Below, piece by piece: positions 12,292-24,333 of a stretch of 64,000 nt of DNA (the first letter of the stretch is position 1; each line of letters starts with the position of its first letter). This DNA comes from Macrotrachela quadricornifera (lineage: Eukaryota; Rotifera; Eurotatoria; Philodinida; Philodinidae): contig JAJEKB010021763.1 in assembly GCA_022393335.1 (NCBI GenBank), positions 62,001 through 126,000 of the forward strand. The letters run 5' to 3'. The notes below the pieces were generated by a model that had not been told where the DNA came from, did no database searches, and saw only the letters and a list, made by a program, of their open reading frames with translations. A program made the position numbers and the translations under genes.

Positions 12292-13130
12292 ATTAACAAA
12301 TTATTCAAACAAAAACATTTTCGTTTTTTTTATTACGTATTTATAAGACAAGTTAACAAGCCAAAATTGGAACAATAGTATAATGAAGCAAATGAAAGAT
12401 AATTCTTGTTTATTTTTTTTCAAAAACGATGATTTATATAAACACGCAAGTGTTTTTGAAAAAGACTATTAAGTTGATTTCTTTAACAGAATAACATTCA
12501 GTATATATCATCTTTTTAAAATCCCATGTACAATTAAAGACATATTTTGACTTATCAAAGAAAGATTTTATCAAAGATTATATATCCTTTTTCCTGAATC
12601 TGTACAAATTTCTCTGAAAATTGAAAACAATAAAGCCATTATCGTATCTAAAACTGCTGTCTTATATCGATTTTGACATCGAGCAGTTAATTTATTGGTT
12701 CTCGATTTAATGTCAAAACCGTTCTTAGTAATCCGGCTAGAGCTAAAATTTTTTTTATTAACAATGTTTACGTAGTTATTTGCTTTGTGAATTATTAGCC
12801 ATACGACTAAATGAATTTCTTTTCGCTAATGTTAAGTATTATGCATTTGAAACAGACAATTTTTTCGTTCTGTTGATTTCTGATATCGCAGTACAAAACA
12901 AATAATGTTTTATCTGCACACCACGAGTAAATTCGATTAACAAGCGAAATATCTAGTGATTTATCGCTCTCAACAGAAAATAGTAGTCGTCATTGTAATG
13001 TAAGCTATGTGATATATATAAATTAATTCCCTTCTTTTTGTGCTTGTTTTAAATGTTCGAGATAATAAAAAAACAGCTAGTGAAAAAACTAGTTACCTCC
13101 TGTAAACGAATTATTTATTAATATTTAGAT
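12292..13130. other. Intergenic spacer
   Basis: AT-rich spacer in which I see no gene, RNA or repeat. It should contain the promoter of the small gene starting at 13131. Confidence 0.4.
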
Positions 13131-14515
13131 ATGGAGGATTTTATGACAACGTCACAAAAAATTTCTATTGCAAATCGCATATTTTTCGATTTATCTCGTA
13201 GTAATCATGTTGATGGTGATCACATTGATGATTATTGGGTTACTTGTGATCAAGTTGGTATGTATAGATGTTTGCAAAAAAACTTGCACAAATTCTTTTT
13301 CTTTCAAATAAAAAATATCTTTTTTCAAGTCTTTTTTCAAACATTTGTATATGGGGTGAGAGAGAATTGAAAGCTCTATTACCCCATATATAAATGTTTG
13401 AAAAAAGACTTGGAAAAAGATATTTTCTATTTGAAAGAAAAAAAAAATTTGTACAAGTTTTTTTGCAAACATCTGTATGAAAATGCAAAACACAAACAAT
13501 CTGCAAGTCTCATATTTTAGAAACTATCTTAAACGATCTTGGTTTTGTATCTTCAACGAAAATGAATGAACTTATTGGTGAAGCTGATCCCGATGGTAAG
13601 TATATATTATAAATTTATTAGTGATTAAAACAAAATTTTAGGTTTAAACCAAGTGAAATGGAATAATTTACTTTACATAATAAATTATTTCTCGGAAAAT
13701 AATAATAATACAAGTAATCCAAATGAAGATAATCCATTATCAGATTTACTTGTAAGTTTGATTTTTATCATCTGACATATTTTGAGTAAATAATGCAAAA
13801 AATAATTGATTTTTGTGCATAATTTCTAAAGATGGTGGACGTAATGGCATATATCTGTTTTCAGTTGACCTCGTCCGTCATTGACATTGAAAATTAATTT
13901 TTCTTTTTTTTTCTCTGTTCGTTTAATATCAATAACGGGCGAGGTCAATTGGAAAAATATGAGAAAAATGTTCAACTCGTTTCTTTTGTATAATGATAAA
14001 AACAAGTATTGTTGAAACTGTGCATCTATATATATAGTTCTGTATATGTATACTTATCACACACTTACACATTCTCACCTAGTATGGCTGAAAAATTAAC
14101 AGTAAGGATATTCTTTTTTTTCGATTGCATTTGTCATTAGAGAGTAAAATGTTTCTTTTGTGGCCTGCTCGAGCTGTAAAGGAAAATTATAAACATATGA
14201 AGCAAGTTAATTGCTTAGAGTTTATTAATGGTTTTCATTCATTTTAAATTGTTTATTGAATTTATAGTTTGACTGATCTTGTGAGTAGAGATAAGATAAT
14301 CACTTATTGATTTCGAGCATACTTTTATTTTATATTGAAAACTAATTCATCATTTAAGAAGCTGATTATTACTTTTTTAGGATGATGAAGAAATGAAAGC
14401 AAATACATCTGATTTTGCTCAAGCAATTATTAAGATTGTGAACCAAGCTGGAAATATTAGTAAAGAAACGGTGAATGAATTGGCAAAAAAATTTAATATT
14501 CCAGAGAAACCATGA
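13131..14515 (+). CDS. Hypothetical calmodulin-sized protein with degenerate EF-hand-like segment
   Basis: Four exons join with consistent phase: 13131-13257, 13521-13595, 13642-13751 and 14381-14515, giving 148 residues. The ATG at 13131 is the first in frame. The second exon reads ETILNDLGFVSSTKMNELIG and continues into EADPDGLNQVKWNNLL, which has the rhythm of a calmodulin EF-hand (helix, D-x-D-G loop, helix) but lacks full calcium ligands. The first exon has IFFDLSRSNHVDGDHIDDYW, possibly another lost loop. The C-terminal exon is a plain amphipathic segment ending KKFNIPEKP. I cannot name the family. The clean exon structure and phase argue for a real gene. Its first intron is mostly filled by a small palindromic MITE. 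Confidence 0.55.
13265..13475. mobile_element. Palindromic TA-flanked MITE, copy 1
   Basis: A 211-base foldback sequence in the first intron of the gene at 13131. Its left end (TAGATGTTTGCAAAAAAACT) and right end (TTTTTTTGCAAACATCTG) are inverted copies, flanked by TA on both sides. The arms pair over about 100 bases, with a centre around GGTGAGAGAGAATTG. A TA duplication points to the Tc1/mariner group. There is no coding capacity. A second, older copy is at about 19227-19385. Confidence 0.75.
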
Positions 14516-17500
14516 TGTTCATTTGTTTTTCTTTGATGATTTTTGTCTTTGATTATTTTTTTTCTTGAAAAGAAGATGCTGATTGATGTCGTAGGATAAA
14601 AAATCTGATTCATATGAACTGAAATTGCTGTTTCTTTGTAACAAAAAAAAGATAATATATAATCATTTGTCTCCTAATTTATGTTAGGAAAAAGTACCAT
14701 TTTTATCGCTGATTTTATATTTCAGTATATAGAATAAGACAAATCTAGTTCTAGTTAAAAGGTGACGTATTAAAAAAATAAAGGAAGATTATATATACAG
14801 AAAGAAAACAATGGACAACCAATAGAATTGAGTTCAACATCAACAAATTTACCATTGATTTATATAATAAAATCCTTGAAAATATCTTTGATCTTGTCCA
14901 AGTATCCTAAGGAAGTCTTTTGCTAATGTTAATATTGATTCTTCTGATGTAAATTTCCTATAAAAATTTGAAATATCATTTACACTTTCCAAAAAAATTA
15001 AGTGAAATCCTATGGAAAAACAAACTCTTGCTTTTGAAAATAGAAATGCACACCGCAATACGAATGCAAGGCGGTCCAAGATGGCTATATCTAAGCCGGA
15101 AATTTGGTAGGAAATGGCAGTTCTACATACCGCAAAAATAGCATCTTTAAGTCGGAATTTCTGAAAGTGGTGCATCCCTATATATAAATATGATCTTCAT
15201 TTACTATATTTGTACAAAGTGTCGCTGGAAGGCATGCCAGTGAAAAATTTCACTGGCATTGTAGTAAATGTTATTCTTATCATTGTTGTTCTTATCTATT
15301 TATATACAACATAACAAACGATGCTATAAAAATCTCCAACATCACATACATGTATATCTATTGATAGGTCAGTTGAAATTAGAAATTCGATGAACAAACT
15401 ATTTCTCATGCTATTTATACTCAAGAATGCGTGTCTAAATACATGATTTCTGCATATTCAATAAAATTCATCTCTGTGTTGATTCCTCTTCGTGCTGATT
15501 ATTCCTATTGCTTATTTTTCCCGTACTGAAAATTCAACAACCCAAAAAATTTCATTTTCAACTCGTATTCACGCTATCGAGGGAAAAATGATACAAGTAA
15601 AAGATAACATAAACTGTATATACGTTAACCTATGAAATAGACGAATAGCAACTACATTCTAAATTGATTGACTTAATCCAGAGTGAATTAACTAGTCTAA
15701 TTGGCCTTACTATTATGCAAAAAAATCACCCATTTTTCTTAAGGCCCTTCCCCGAGGGGAAAACAGCTGATTGTTTTGGTTTAAATCAAAATAGAAAATC
15801 AAAAAAATCAGAAAAAAAGGATTTTAGTTATTTTCCCTAGGCAGTTACTCATAATCAATGTTTCATAGCTACAATACTCGTTTTGAATTTCATGGATATG
15901 ATGAATTATGTGTTTGGTTCTAATGTTATTAAAAAACTTCAATTTTCAATCTAAAATATGTACATTCGTCGAGATAGTTTGCAAAGAAAATTTTGTTTTT
16001 TCTTTTTTAAATAGAATTTAAATAAAATATCTAAGAAGAAACAATATTTTTTCAACTTTACTTTCTATTTCTAAAACAATTTCAAAAGTGTATTCACTTT
16101 ACTTTTGCTCTATCATTGTTGAACTAAGTTTCGTCATTATACAAAATCAAAGTACTTGATTAATAACAGTTGGTCGAGTCATTGTGAACAATAGAGAGAA
16201 AATCACAAAATAAGAGTACTTCAACAACTTGAATAGATATTCAAGTTTATCCATCATTATCTTTATTAAGTACACCTTTAACGATTACTAACAAGAAATT
16301 TAATTTTTCATAATATTTCTACAAAGCACGATTAGTCATTTATGTCGATTTAGTGTTGGAAGAACATCCAGAGAGAAAATTCGTTTACATCCTCAGTGAT
16401 TGAATCCAGCTGCCATTTCTGAACCGTATTTTATCGGAATTCTGGTCGCCGGTTTCCGTGTCGTACCCTTTCACCAGGAATATACCTTGAATCGAGGTCG
16501 AGGAAGACAAAAGACTAAAGAAATAAACAAAGAAAAATTTTATAAGAGAATAATGAAAATATTTTGACTGCACAATAAATAAGTACTGATTCGTTTTCTT
16601 CTCCATGATTTATTGTTTATGAAAAAAAAACCATAGTACAATAGTTATATTATATGAAATACGATTGTATTTATAATATTAATAGAGATATTCTTTAACT
16701 TATGTGATAAGCACCTGAAGAAATCGCGAAGTTTGTTCGTTATACAAATTGAGGTAGAAAACATCAAAAGGAATTGCTCGACCAATCCGATTGAAACATA
16801 TTATTTTTTTACTTGATGCTTTTGAAAAATCATTTCTTATTAATTTAATAAATGATATATGAATATTTTCTCTATAGTTTTCGTTGTTCTACATTCCTCT
16901 ATAAAAAAAACATGTAAATCGTTTTTCTTTTTTTGGTTTGTGTATTCTGTGAACTATATATTTTACAAGGACGTGAAAGTAAAACATTTTTCACAACTAA
17001 TTTTATCTCGACATTCAATCTAACAGCTGACTAAACGTAAGATAAACATACAAATTTTTTTAAGTATAATTGACCACTGTTTTAGTGCTATTGAACTAAA
17101 ACTAATTTTATTCTCTAACTCAACTCAAGAAAAAAATCCATTCATTCTTTGTGCGAAAAATAAGTACATCATCATATGTCTACTAGTACGCCTGTCATCA
17201 TCTAGACCCATGTTTCATTGGAATACATTTTGTATCTTAGGCTAAACCAGTTTCATTGATATTAAATCTTGTTTTTAAAAAACACGATAATACAAAATTG
17301 GAAGAAAACTAAACATTTCGTATTTTATCCGATAATAAATACAATATAATTTCATTGAATATTATATATAAATATTGCTGGTTATATTCATTGATTCTAT
17401 ATAATAATCATGATAATGCAATTACATTTTTCATGATATAATATTAAAAACTGATCATTAATAATTGATAATGTTGTAGTATGATAATCAAATGTTGAAT

Positions 17501-17811
17501 AATTAAATGAAGTATAAAGACGATCTTTAACATTGATAATGATTAGAAGAAATATAAATTGACGACAAATTCGTTGAATATTTTGATGTAAAAGTTTGAC
17601 TAATATTGAGAATTCTTCATATGAATAAAGAATAGTGAATAAAAACAAGGAAGTATTTTTTCGTTTTTCAGTTGAATTTTTTTCAGAGTCATCCCATGTG
17701 TTCGACTGCGATCAAACTGCGACGCAGTTGTTAAAAAAGTGACGACATGGGATATTAATGGAGAATTTCGTGTAACTTAATGGTTTTGTAATTTTTTACA
17801 TTTAGGTAATT
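14516..17811. other. Long intergenic stretch with repeat fragments
   Basis: About 3.3 kb without a recognisable gene. At about 14980-15179 the sequence is less AT-rich and ends GAAAGTGGTGCATCCCTA; read on the minus strand this is TAGGGATGCACC..., like one end of a hAT element, but no partner end was found. A perfect 24-base palindrome lies at 15235-15258. A GC-richer patch at 16385-16500 reads on the minus strand as IFLVKGYDTETGDQNSDKIR, which may be a fragment of an unknown repeat. Confidence 0.4.
15235..15258. repeat. Perfect inverted repeat, 11-bp arms
   Basis: TGCCAGTGAAA, then AA, then TTTCACTGGCA. The arms are exact complements. It could be a tiny hairpin or the remnant of an element end. 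Confidence 0.7.
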
Positions 17812-18232
17812 ATGGCTACCCGTTTTTCGACACGAAAATTGTATGAAATAACAAAAGCTGAGCTACTTGAAGAAGCAAAACGTTTACGAAAAGAAAACAG
17901 TCAGTTGTAACAACAACTTCAACAAGCTCAACATGCTGGTGACCGTGGGAATGAATTACGTAAAGCAATTCGATTACGATATGAAAAACATCGGCTTGAA
18001 AAGACCAGGTTAAAACGGCTAGAATATCCATTGTTTGTAAAAAAGAGTCGTAATAATGCTCACCTGTTGCATACTTGCCATTTATGCAGGCTTTTTGACT
18101 GTTGCCGAGTATGGAGTACCGATTCTTGAAATAGATAAAGAACATGTTTCATTGCATTTTAAATGGTTCATTCATGATAAAGTTGGAAGTATTATTGTTG
18201 GAGCTTTAGAATTTAGTATTGCTATTTATTAG
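17812..18232 (+). pseudogene. Coiled-coil coding remnant with in-frame stop
   Basis: From the ATG at 17812 the frame reads MATRFSTRKLYEITKAELLE, continues through EEAKRLRKENSQL, meets TAA at 17908-17910 and then goes on in the same frame with QQLQQAQHAGDRGNELRKAI. The stop sits in a run of Gln codons and looks like CAA changed to TAA. The surviving text is rich in Lys, Arg, Glu and Leu and would form a coiled coil. In another frame a short ORF (about 18056-18232) reads MLTCCILAIYAGFLTVAEYG and ends GSIIVGALEFSIAIY, with hydrophobic helices. The two may be parts of one decayed gene. Family unknown. Confidence 0.35.
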
Positions 18233-18271
18233 CGGTGATATCATATCATCATTCACCCCTCGAACATAAAT

Positions 18272-18316
18272 CTTCTTTCTTCTTCTTCTTCTTCTTCTTC
18301 TTCTTCTTCTTCTTCT
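18272..18316. repeat. TTC microsatellite
   Basis: Run of about 13 TTC units with minor interruptions. Confidence 0.9.
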
Positions 18317-18368
18317 CTTTTAATCTTTATCCTTGTTATGCCTCGATGGTTTTCTTTCTATTGTTGTT

Positions 18369-18397
18369 ATATATATATATGTGTGTGTGTGTGTGTG
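18369..18397. repeat. (TA)n(TG)n microsatellite
   Basis: A short TA run directly followed by eight GT units. Confidence 0.9.
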
Positions 18398-18448
18398 AAT
18401 GTGTGGAGGGGAGATATATTATTCTTTTGAAATAAACATTTTGTTCAG

Positions 18449-19740
18449 CTGGAACAACACGAGCAAACACTATTTCATCCCATATAACGTTTCCAGCATC
18501 ACACTTGCCATTTGCTGCTACTTCTCTTTTTTCTATAAAGCAGATGGTAATTCTTCTCTTACCAAAATGGTGTATTGGCTTCGTGGGATTATTTGCAACA
18601 GGAGCGATGGTAGCTCTTAATTTTGATAGAAAAAAACAAGTTAGTATATTTTTTTAATTAGTTTTATATAATTCAAGTTATTATCTAATCCTTGAAATCA
18701 AATTTCTCAAGATACTTATATGCCATAATAGTTTTTGAACAAAAATATATTCGAATTCAATTTCTTTTAAACTCCCCAACAATAATGGTGTAAACTAAAT
18801 AAACTTATCGAATGACAAACATCAATTATTATGATGTAATATTATATGATTAGTTTTTTTAAAAAATTCCAATGATCTAAGATTTTATCAATTTCATTAA
18901 GTAAATTGATTGATATAAATTATTCATACTTAATCAGGGTTATACATGAAGAAATCACCTTGAGGAATCGTTTAATATCGATTCATTTAAATAGATAAAA
19001 TTGGAGAAATTGGACTCAATCAATAAAATAAAATCAATTTATCAGCATTTTCGACATCTTTACTAAAGCAAATCTAGATGAGGTGTCAATTATCTGTATG
19101 AAATTAGAATATGTAATAGTGTGGACTCTTCGCCTAACATTGGACCATAAATTAAGCTGTAGTTCTTCTGATATTAATGAGAATAGTATTTATCAAGTAA
19201 AGATCTTTTTGAATCAATCGACATACAGCTGTAGTCAAAAAAGCTTACATAAATTTTTTTCTTAAAATAACAAAAATTTTCTTTTCAAGGGCTTTTCTCA
19301 AACACTTGTATATGGGATGATAAAGCTTTTAATTCTCTTTCACTCTATATACAAATGTTCGAAAGAAGACTTCAAAAACTAATTGTCCAAGCCATTGTGA
19401 CTACTGCTATATCTTGATAAAATTGATAAAGACAAGCTTGTTGAATTAAAGAAATTTCTTGAAATATATCTAGAATATCCTTGATCAGTTGTGTTGTTTA
19501 ATTTTTTGAATACTCGTATTCATCAATTGTATTAGGGATTAATTTATGTATCGCATATTTTGATACTTGACTAAAAGGAAGAAAAATACACAGATTTTCA
19601 ATTAAGTTTTATAAAATTGGTATTTTTTATAAACTTTATTCATAAACATATAGAATTGATCTTTTAAATTAGAATATCTTTTTCTTTTTGTAATTTAGAT
19701 CAAAATAGAAGAAGAAGCCGACGTTTGGCCGTCAGATTAA
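18449..19740 (+). CDS. Hypothetical small membrane protein, 3' exons
   Basis: An open stretch from 18449, after a TTCAG acceptor, reads AGTTRANTISSHITFPASHL and leads into one clear hydrophobic helix (CIGFVGLFATGAMVALNF). A GTTAGT donor at 18640 can join in phase 0 to an exon at 19699-19740 encoding IKIEEEADVWPSD and a stop. The positive residues after the helix (DRKKQ) suggest the C-terminal tail is cytosolic or in the mitochondrial matrix. The start and upstream exons are not resolved; the hydrophobic ORF at 18056-18232 may belong to it. I do not recognise the family. The intron carries a decayed MITE copy. Confidence 0.3.
19227..19385. mobile_element. Palindromic MITE, copy 2 (decayed)
   Basis: It resembles the element at 13265-13475 base for base in several blocks, for example TCAAACACTTGTATATGGG beside TCAAACATTTGTATATGGG, and the mirrored block CTATATACAAATGTTCGAAA. 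The ends are eroded, so no flanking duplication can be set. Confidence 0.6.
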
Positions 19741-19868
19741 CAAAATAACAAATAAAAACTTTAAGATTGTTTTTTTTATTATTCATCATCTTTTTTTCTT
19801 TTTTTATATTAAACATACCCAATTTGCCATCATTAAAGTAAAAAGGATTTGTTTAAATTTTTATTTAA

Positions 19869-20865
19869 GGGGGGACTCCCCCTCAGAAAGTCGATTTTTC
19901 TTGAAAATCTCGATTTTTGAAAAAGCACATATTTTTGTAGCCCTGTGTGTCCCCTTTCAGAATATGTATCAGTTATACAAGAAAAGAACATATATTGCCC
20001 AATTTTGGCGCATTTACTGGAAGCAGCACTGAGAAGCTGACTGCCTTGTTGATTTTTTTTCCTTAGTTACCGGTAATTAATATCATTGTATCTGCTTTAT
20101 TAGCACTATAAAACCATTCTCATATCGACTAACCATGTTCTGATTATAGCAGTTTGGTAAAGAAGCTTCAAAATAAGGTTAATTTTCAAAAAGATGGCGC
20201 TACAGTAAACTTGATTTCAGAAATTAGCTTATTTTTTCTCACAAATTCCAACAGCTTCAAGGATTTTTTATGCGGTTTTCAATGATATATAATATGCTAC
20301 AATTTTCTACACAGGAACATCATCAACCACTTCGCTATATTGTGATTCGTTTTTCTCAGCTTCACTTTTTCCTTGTTTTCTGACCATTACGGAACATTTT
20401 CCCCGCCCATCGCTCAATGCATATTACTGATGTTCTTTTTATTCGAAAGATCAAACATTTCTCTATAAATTGTAGGAACAGATTTTTAAAATATGTATCC
20501 TTTGTTTAGATATTTGAAAATCTCCAAAAGAGCTCAAAACAGTTTTTGCGATTTTCAGTTTGAAATGTTCACTACATTTCAACGAAAACGAATTTCAAAA
20601 AACTGTTCCTACAATTTTTAGATAAAATATTTTTCTTTATTTTAAAATAAAGTTCAACATTTTTCATGCTGCCTAGTATCGGGAAAATGTTCCGTGCCAG
20701 AAGCCCCGTTTTTAGGGGTAAGTTTTGTATAATTTTCCAGTTATAAGAAATGATTGGTTCAAATTTTTTTCATATGCTAGTTAGATCACTTTTTCTATTT
20801 CCTGAAATTTTCATCGAGATCAGTTGCACCGTTTAAAAGATAGCTTTCTGAGGGGGAGTCCCCCC
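19869..20865. mobile_element. TTAA-flanked MITE with 22-bp perfect inverted ends
   Basis: The left end is 22 bases, GGGGGG-ACT-CCCCC-TCAGAAAG, at 19869-19890. The right end at 20844-20865 is its exact complement. TTAA flanks both sides (19865-19868 and 20866-20869), the target duplication of piggyBac and Kolobok-type elements. The 997-base interior has no long open frame, so it depends on a transposase elsewhere. The end itself is nearly self-complementary (GGGGACTCCCC). Confidence 0.85.
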
Positions 20866-21442
20866 TTAATAGAAAAATCTTTCATATGTGGAAAAAGTAT
20901 AAAAATAATGCATGTTGTAAGACGTTATTTTCTCGAATTTGACCGAAAATTTTTTTAAAAGTAAAAGTTTCATCGATACAATATAAGTTATCGATCGCAA
21001 GATACTTCGTCTTATCTAATTGATTGAAAATACTTTTGACCATATGAAGTACAAAGGAAAAAATGTCATGTTCGTATCGCGGTGACGATATCAATATTTC
21101 ATAAGCGTATATATTTCAATATTAAACCAATAAGAATAAAAATATATGATACTATGAAATTTCTTTATTTGATTGTTCTATTCGTAATTCGAATGATTAT
21201 CTATAAGACGTGTTGTATATCGTAGTGTACTTTAATTTTCAATAGTATTTCATCAATAGAAAGATCGGTTTTTTTGTTGAACTTATTCTTATATTAATTT
21301 GTTATGTTGTATAAAAATATAGCATTTCAAGTATAATGAAATATTGACTATCGTAAATCAAATCAGCAATGTTATCTCTTTTCACAAGGAATCATCTAAC
21401 ATGACTTCGTTTTCATGAATTCATTATTCTGAGATTAAAACG

Positions 21443-22504
21443 TAAACTAACGAGGGAGAGGCACAAACTGTCAAATCGCTTTTGAGTTGAAACAATGTAC
21501 ATCTTGCACACCCTAATGAGATATGAATATCCTGAAAAGAGTTTGGGCCGCTAGCGTATTGCTGTGGAGATATTGCATTTTTACGGCATTTTCAAGAGAG
21601 GATCTGCTAAAAACTATTCAATTCTGAGTGGGGCCGAGTTCCGCCAAATTATTTCTGAATTTTATTAACTCAAATGATAGATCATACTATGACACTCTCA
21701 TCTCGAAAATATCAAGTTCGTGTAACATACCTGTGAACAATGGAAAGTGTCACAGTGCTTAGCTGTTGGAGGTCGGATCATAAAATCTGAAAAAATAATT
21801 TTTTTCATTTTAACAATATTGTGAGATTTTCTCGGTGGTTTTTTTGGAGACCATCGCCAAAGGTTTCAAATGATGCAGAAAATAATTCTCTACAAAACAA
21901 GCCATAGTAACGGTTCTCATAAAGAGTTCGAGAAAGCGATTGAGGCTTTATTAGAAAGAGTAGAACCATGTTTTATGAGTTCGTCTCGACAATAATCTGA
22001 CTATTATTTTGTTATTTCGAGACGCCCAAAATAGATAAAAAGTGATTCTGATAGCGCTTAAAATTCTGCGTCTCTTGAAACCTTTGGCGATGGTCTCCAA
22101 AAAAAACCACCGAGAAAATCTCACAATATTGTTAAAATGAAAAAAGTTATTTTTTCAGATTTTATGATCCGACCTTCAACAGCTAAGCACTGTGACACTT
22201 TCCATTGTTCACAGGTATGTTACACGAACTTGATATTTTCGAGATGAGAGTGTCATAGTATGATCTATCATTTGAGTTAATAAAATTCAGAAATAATTTG
22301 GCGGAACTCGGCCCCACTCAGAATTGAATAGTTTTTAGCAGATCCTCTCTTGAAAATGCCGTAAAAATGCAATATCTCCACAGCAATACGCTAGCGGCCC
22401 AAACTCTTTTCAGGATATTCATATCTCATTAGGGTGTGCAAGATGTACATTGTTTCAACTCAAAAGCGATTTGACAGTTGGTGCCCCTCCCTCGTAAGTT
22501 TAAG
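21443..22504. mobile_element. 1-kb foldback element with ~430-bp arms
   Basis: The left arm at 21443-21869 and the right arm at 22075-22504 are inverted copies with very few differences, separated by about 200 bases. The outer ends read TAAACTAACGAGGGAGAGGC on the left and, complemented, TAAACTTACGAGGGAGGGGC on the right. No clear target duplication was found by eye. The element has no coding capacity. The near-identity of the arms suggests recent origin or arm-to-arm gene conversion. Confidence 0.85.
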
Positions 22505-23459
22505 CCGATGTTTCTACAATTTTCTAATTTACATTTATACAATTGAATAGAGTAAAAAGGTAAATGTATAATAAAATAAATACAAACTTTCAAAAAATCA
22601 ACAATATCTTTCATGTTGTATCTTAAAAAATTTTTTCTTCATGAAAATAGTAATACAAAAATTATTTTTCAATATTATGGCAAATATACTAGTTTTTCAG
22701 CAAGAACAAATGCTCATTCGACTTAGGCTTTTACGTATTTACTGCGATACAGCTGAAAAGGAGTTTGCTAGATTGTAAAGATACAATAATCTTCTATGAA
22801 ACAATAAGATTATATAATATATTAATAATTTCAACGCAGAAAAAAATGAACATATTGTTCCTTTTATTTGTCTGAGTATTCGTACGTTTGTCATAAAATT
22901 GAAAAATAAATTTTTTATTACTATTTTCATAAAAAAAATTTTAAGATACAACATGAAAGCACAGACTATTGTAATAGCTGCTCGGTAAGAAGAATTTATT
23001 TACTGAATAAAAATCAGCCCTTTCACATAACACTATAAGCTATGAAAAGATGACGTCAAACACACAACCATTTTTTCATAAATTGTTTTCGTATCAGAAA
23101 ATGAAATGTGGTTTTTATTGATTATCCATTATCTCAATGTAATCAGTGATATTTGTATCTTTCAATTGTCTGCTAAAATAATTTCTCTTTCGAGAAAAAC
23201 TGTACAACGTGCGTTAATGTATACAATAGAAAAAAAAACGTTTTTTTTGATACAAAATCATCAATGTACGACGTTCACGTATATGTTGTTTAGCTTTTAT
23301 TTTTTTTCGTGAAAATGTATAATAGTTCATGATGAAACAAAATTTCCTTGACTACTTTCTCTCGACGTACGTATACGACTATACGAACAGTCGTTCAATA
23401 TTTTTATTGTTTATTAAATATATATATACATTTGTGCAGAATATTGTTGACCTGTCGCT
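22505..23459. other. Intergenic spacer
   Basis: AT-rich sequence without a recognisable gene, RNA or repeat. Confidence 0.35.
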
Positions 23460-24333
23460 ATGTCATTATTAACAGCATTCGTCACTGATTCTATTTATAA
23501 ATGGTTAAAAGATAAATATCGATATCTTTACTTATTTATTCTTATACCATGTATTCTAGTTATTATTACATGGAAATGGAAGAATAATCTATCAGGGTAA
23601 GTTTAAGATCATTAAACATATAGTAAATCACACAAATAGTTAATATTGTGCTTCATCTATATAAGGAACATCTGATGTGATATATATATTGTTTTCATTC
23701 AATAGTCAATAGAAAAAAAATAAGATGATAAATTTGTTTTAATCGAGTTCATAACTAAAAAGAGAGATTCTCTAGAAAGAAACAAGTGTTGCAGAAGAAC
23801 TATCTATCGCCATGGAAAAATTTTCTAGATTATCATGGTGGTGTAATCAAGCAACAACGACTATTTTGATTTTTGTTTATGCAGCCATATTTTGTCATTT
23901 TGGTTGGAATATGATCGATGTTGCTTTTCATACTTCTACTTTTATGTCGATTCTCCACCACATGGTTTTACCGTTTTTTGCCGACGATGTCATCATTCTA
24001 ATGAGTGGTATAACTAATCAATTAACTGGCTTTTATCGTTGGTGGTTTACATATTTTTGGGTAATGTTCCGAGATGGACCATTAATTTTCAATACTCTTC
24101 TTGGTGTGATTGTTTTAAGACATTATCTTACTCGAGAAGTCGAACTTTCTGATTCGACACTTTATGTTACAATTAATGAACCATGTTCAGATTTTTCTCC
24201 GCAAAGACCTGTATTAAGACGAAGATGGGGACCAAGAACATTCCGAAAATTTCATTGTAAATTAATTCGATTTGTTGTTTTTGGAAGAAATTGTAATCGT
24301 CGTCGACGTTACGATTGTTATTATTATTCATAA
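23460..24333 (+). CDS. Hypothetical multi-pass membrane protein
   Basis: The main open frame is 23812-24333 (173 residues): MEKFSRLSWWCNQATTTILI, a hydrophobic helix (LIFVYAAIFCHFGW), a second hydrophobic stretch around FMSILHHMVLPFFADDVIIL, a third around PLIFNTLLGVIVLRHYL, then a very basic, Arg-rich tail (RPVLRRRWGPRTF ... NCNRRRRYDCYYYS). Upstream, 23460-23596 encodes MSLLTAFVTDSIYKWLKDKY followed by a hydrophobic helix and a GGGTAAG donor. It is probably a first exon, but I could not find an acceptor that keeps the frame. The family is not recognised. Codon use and length look like a real gene, perhaps lineage-specific. Confidence 0.4.

Noticed and set aside
14849..15175. Minus-strand ORF of 108 residues
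   Set aside because: It lies in a less AT-rich repeat-like block and ends at a hAT-like terminus; the protein matches nothing I know.
16385..16606. Minus-strand ORF ending GSWIQSLRM
   Set aside because: Short, half of it is hydrophobic AT-rich text, and no family is recognised.
18235..18435. ORF with a long Phe run
   Set aside because: It is the TTC microsatellite translated, followed by a TG repeat.
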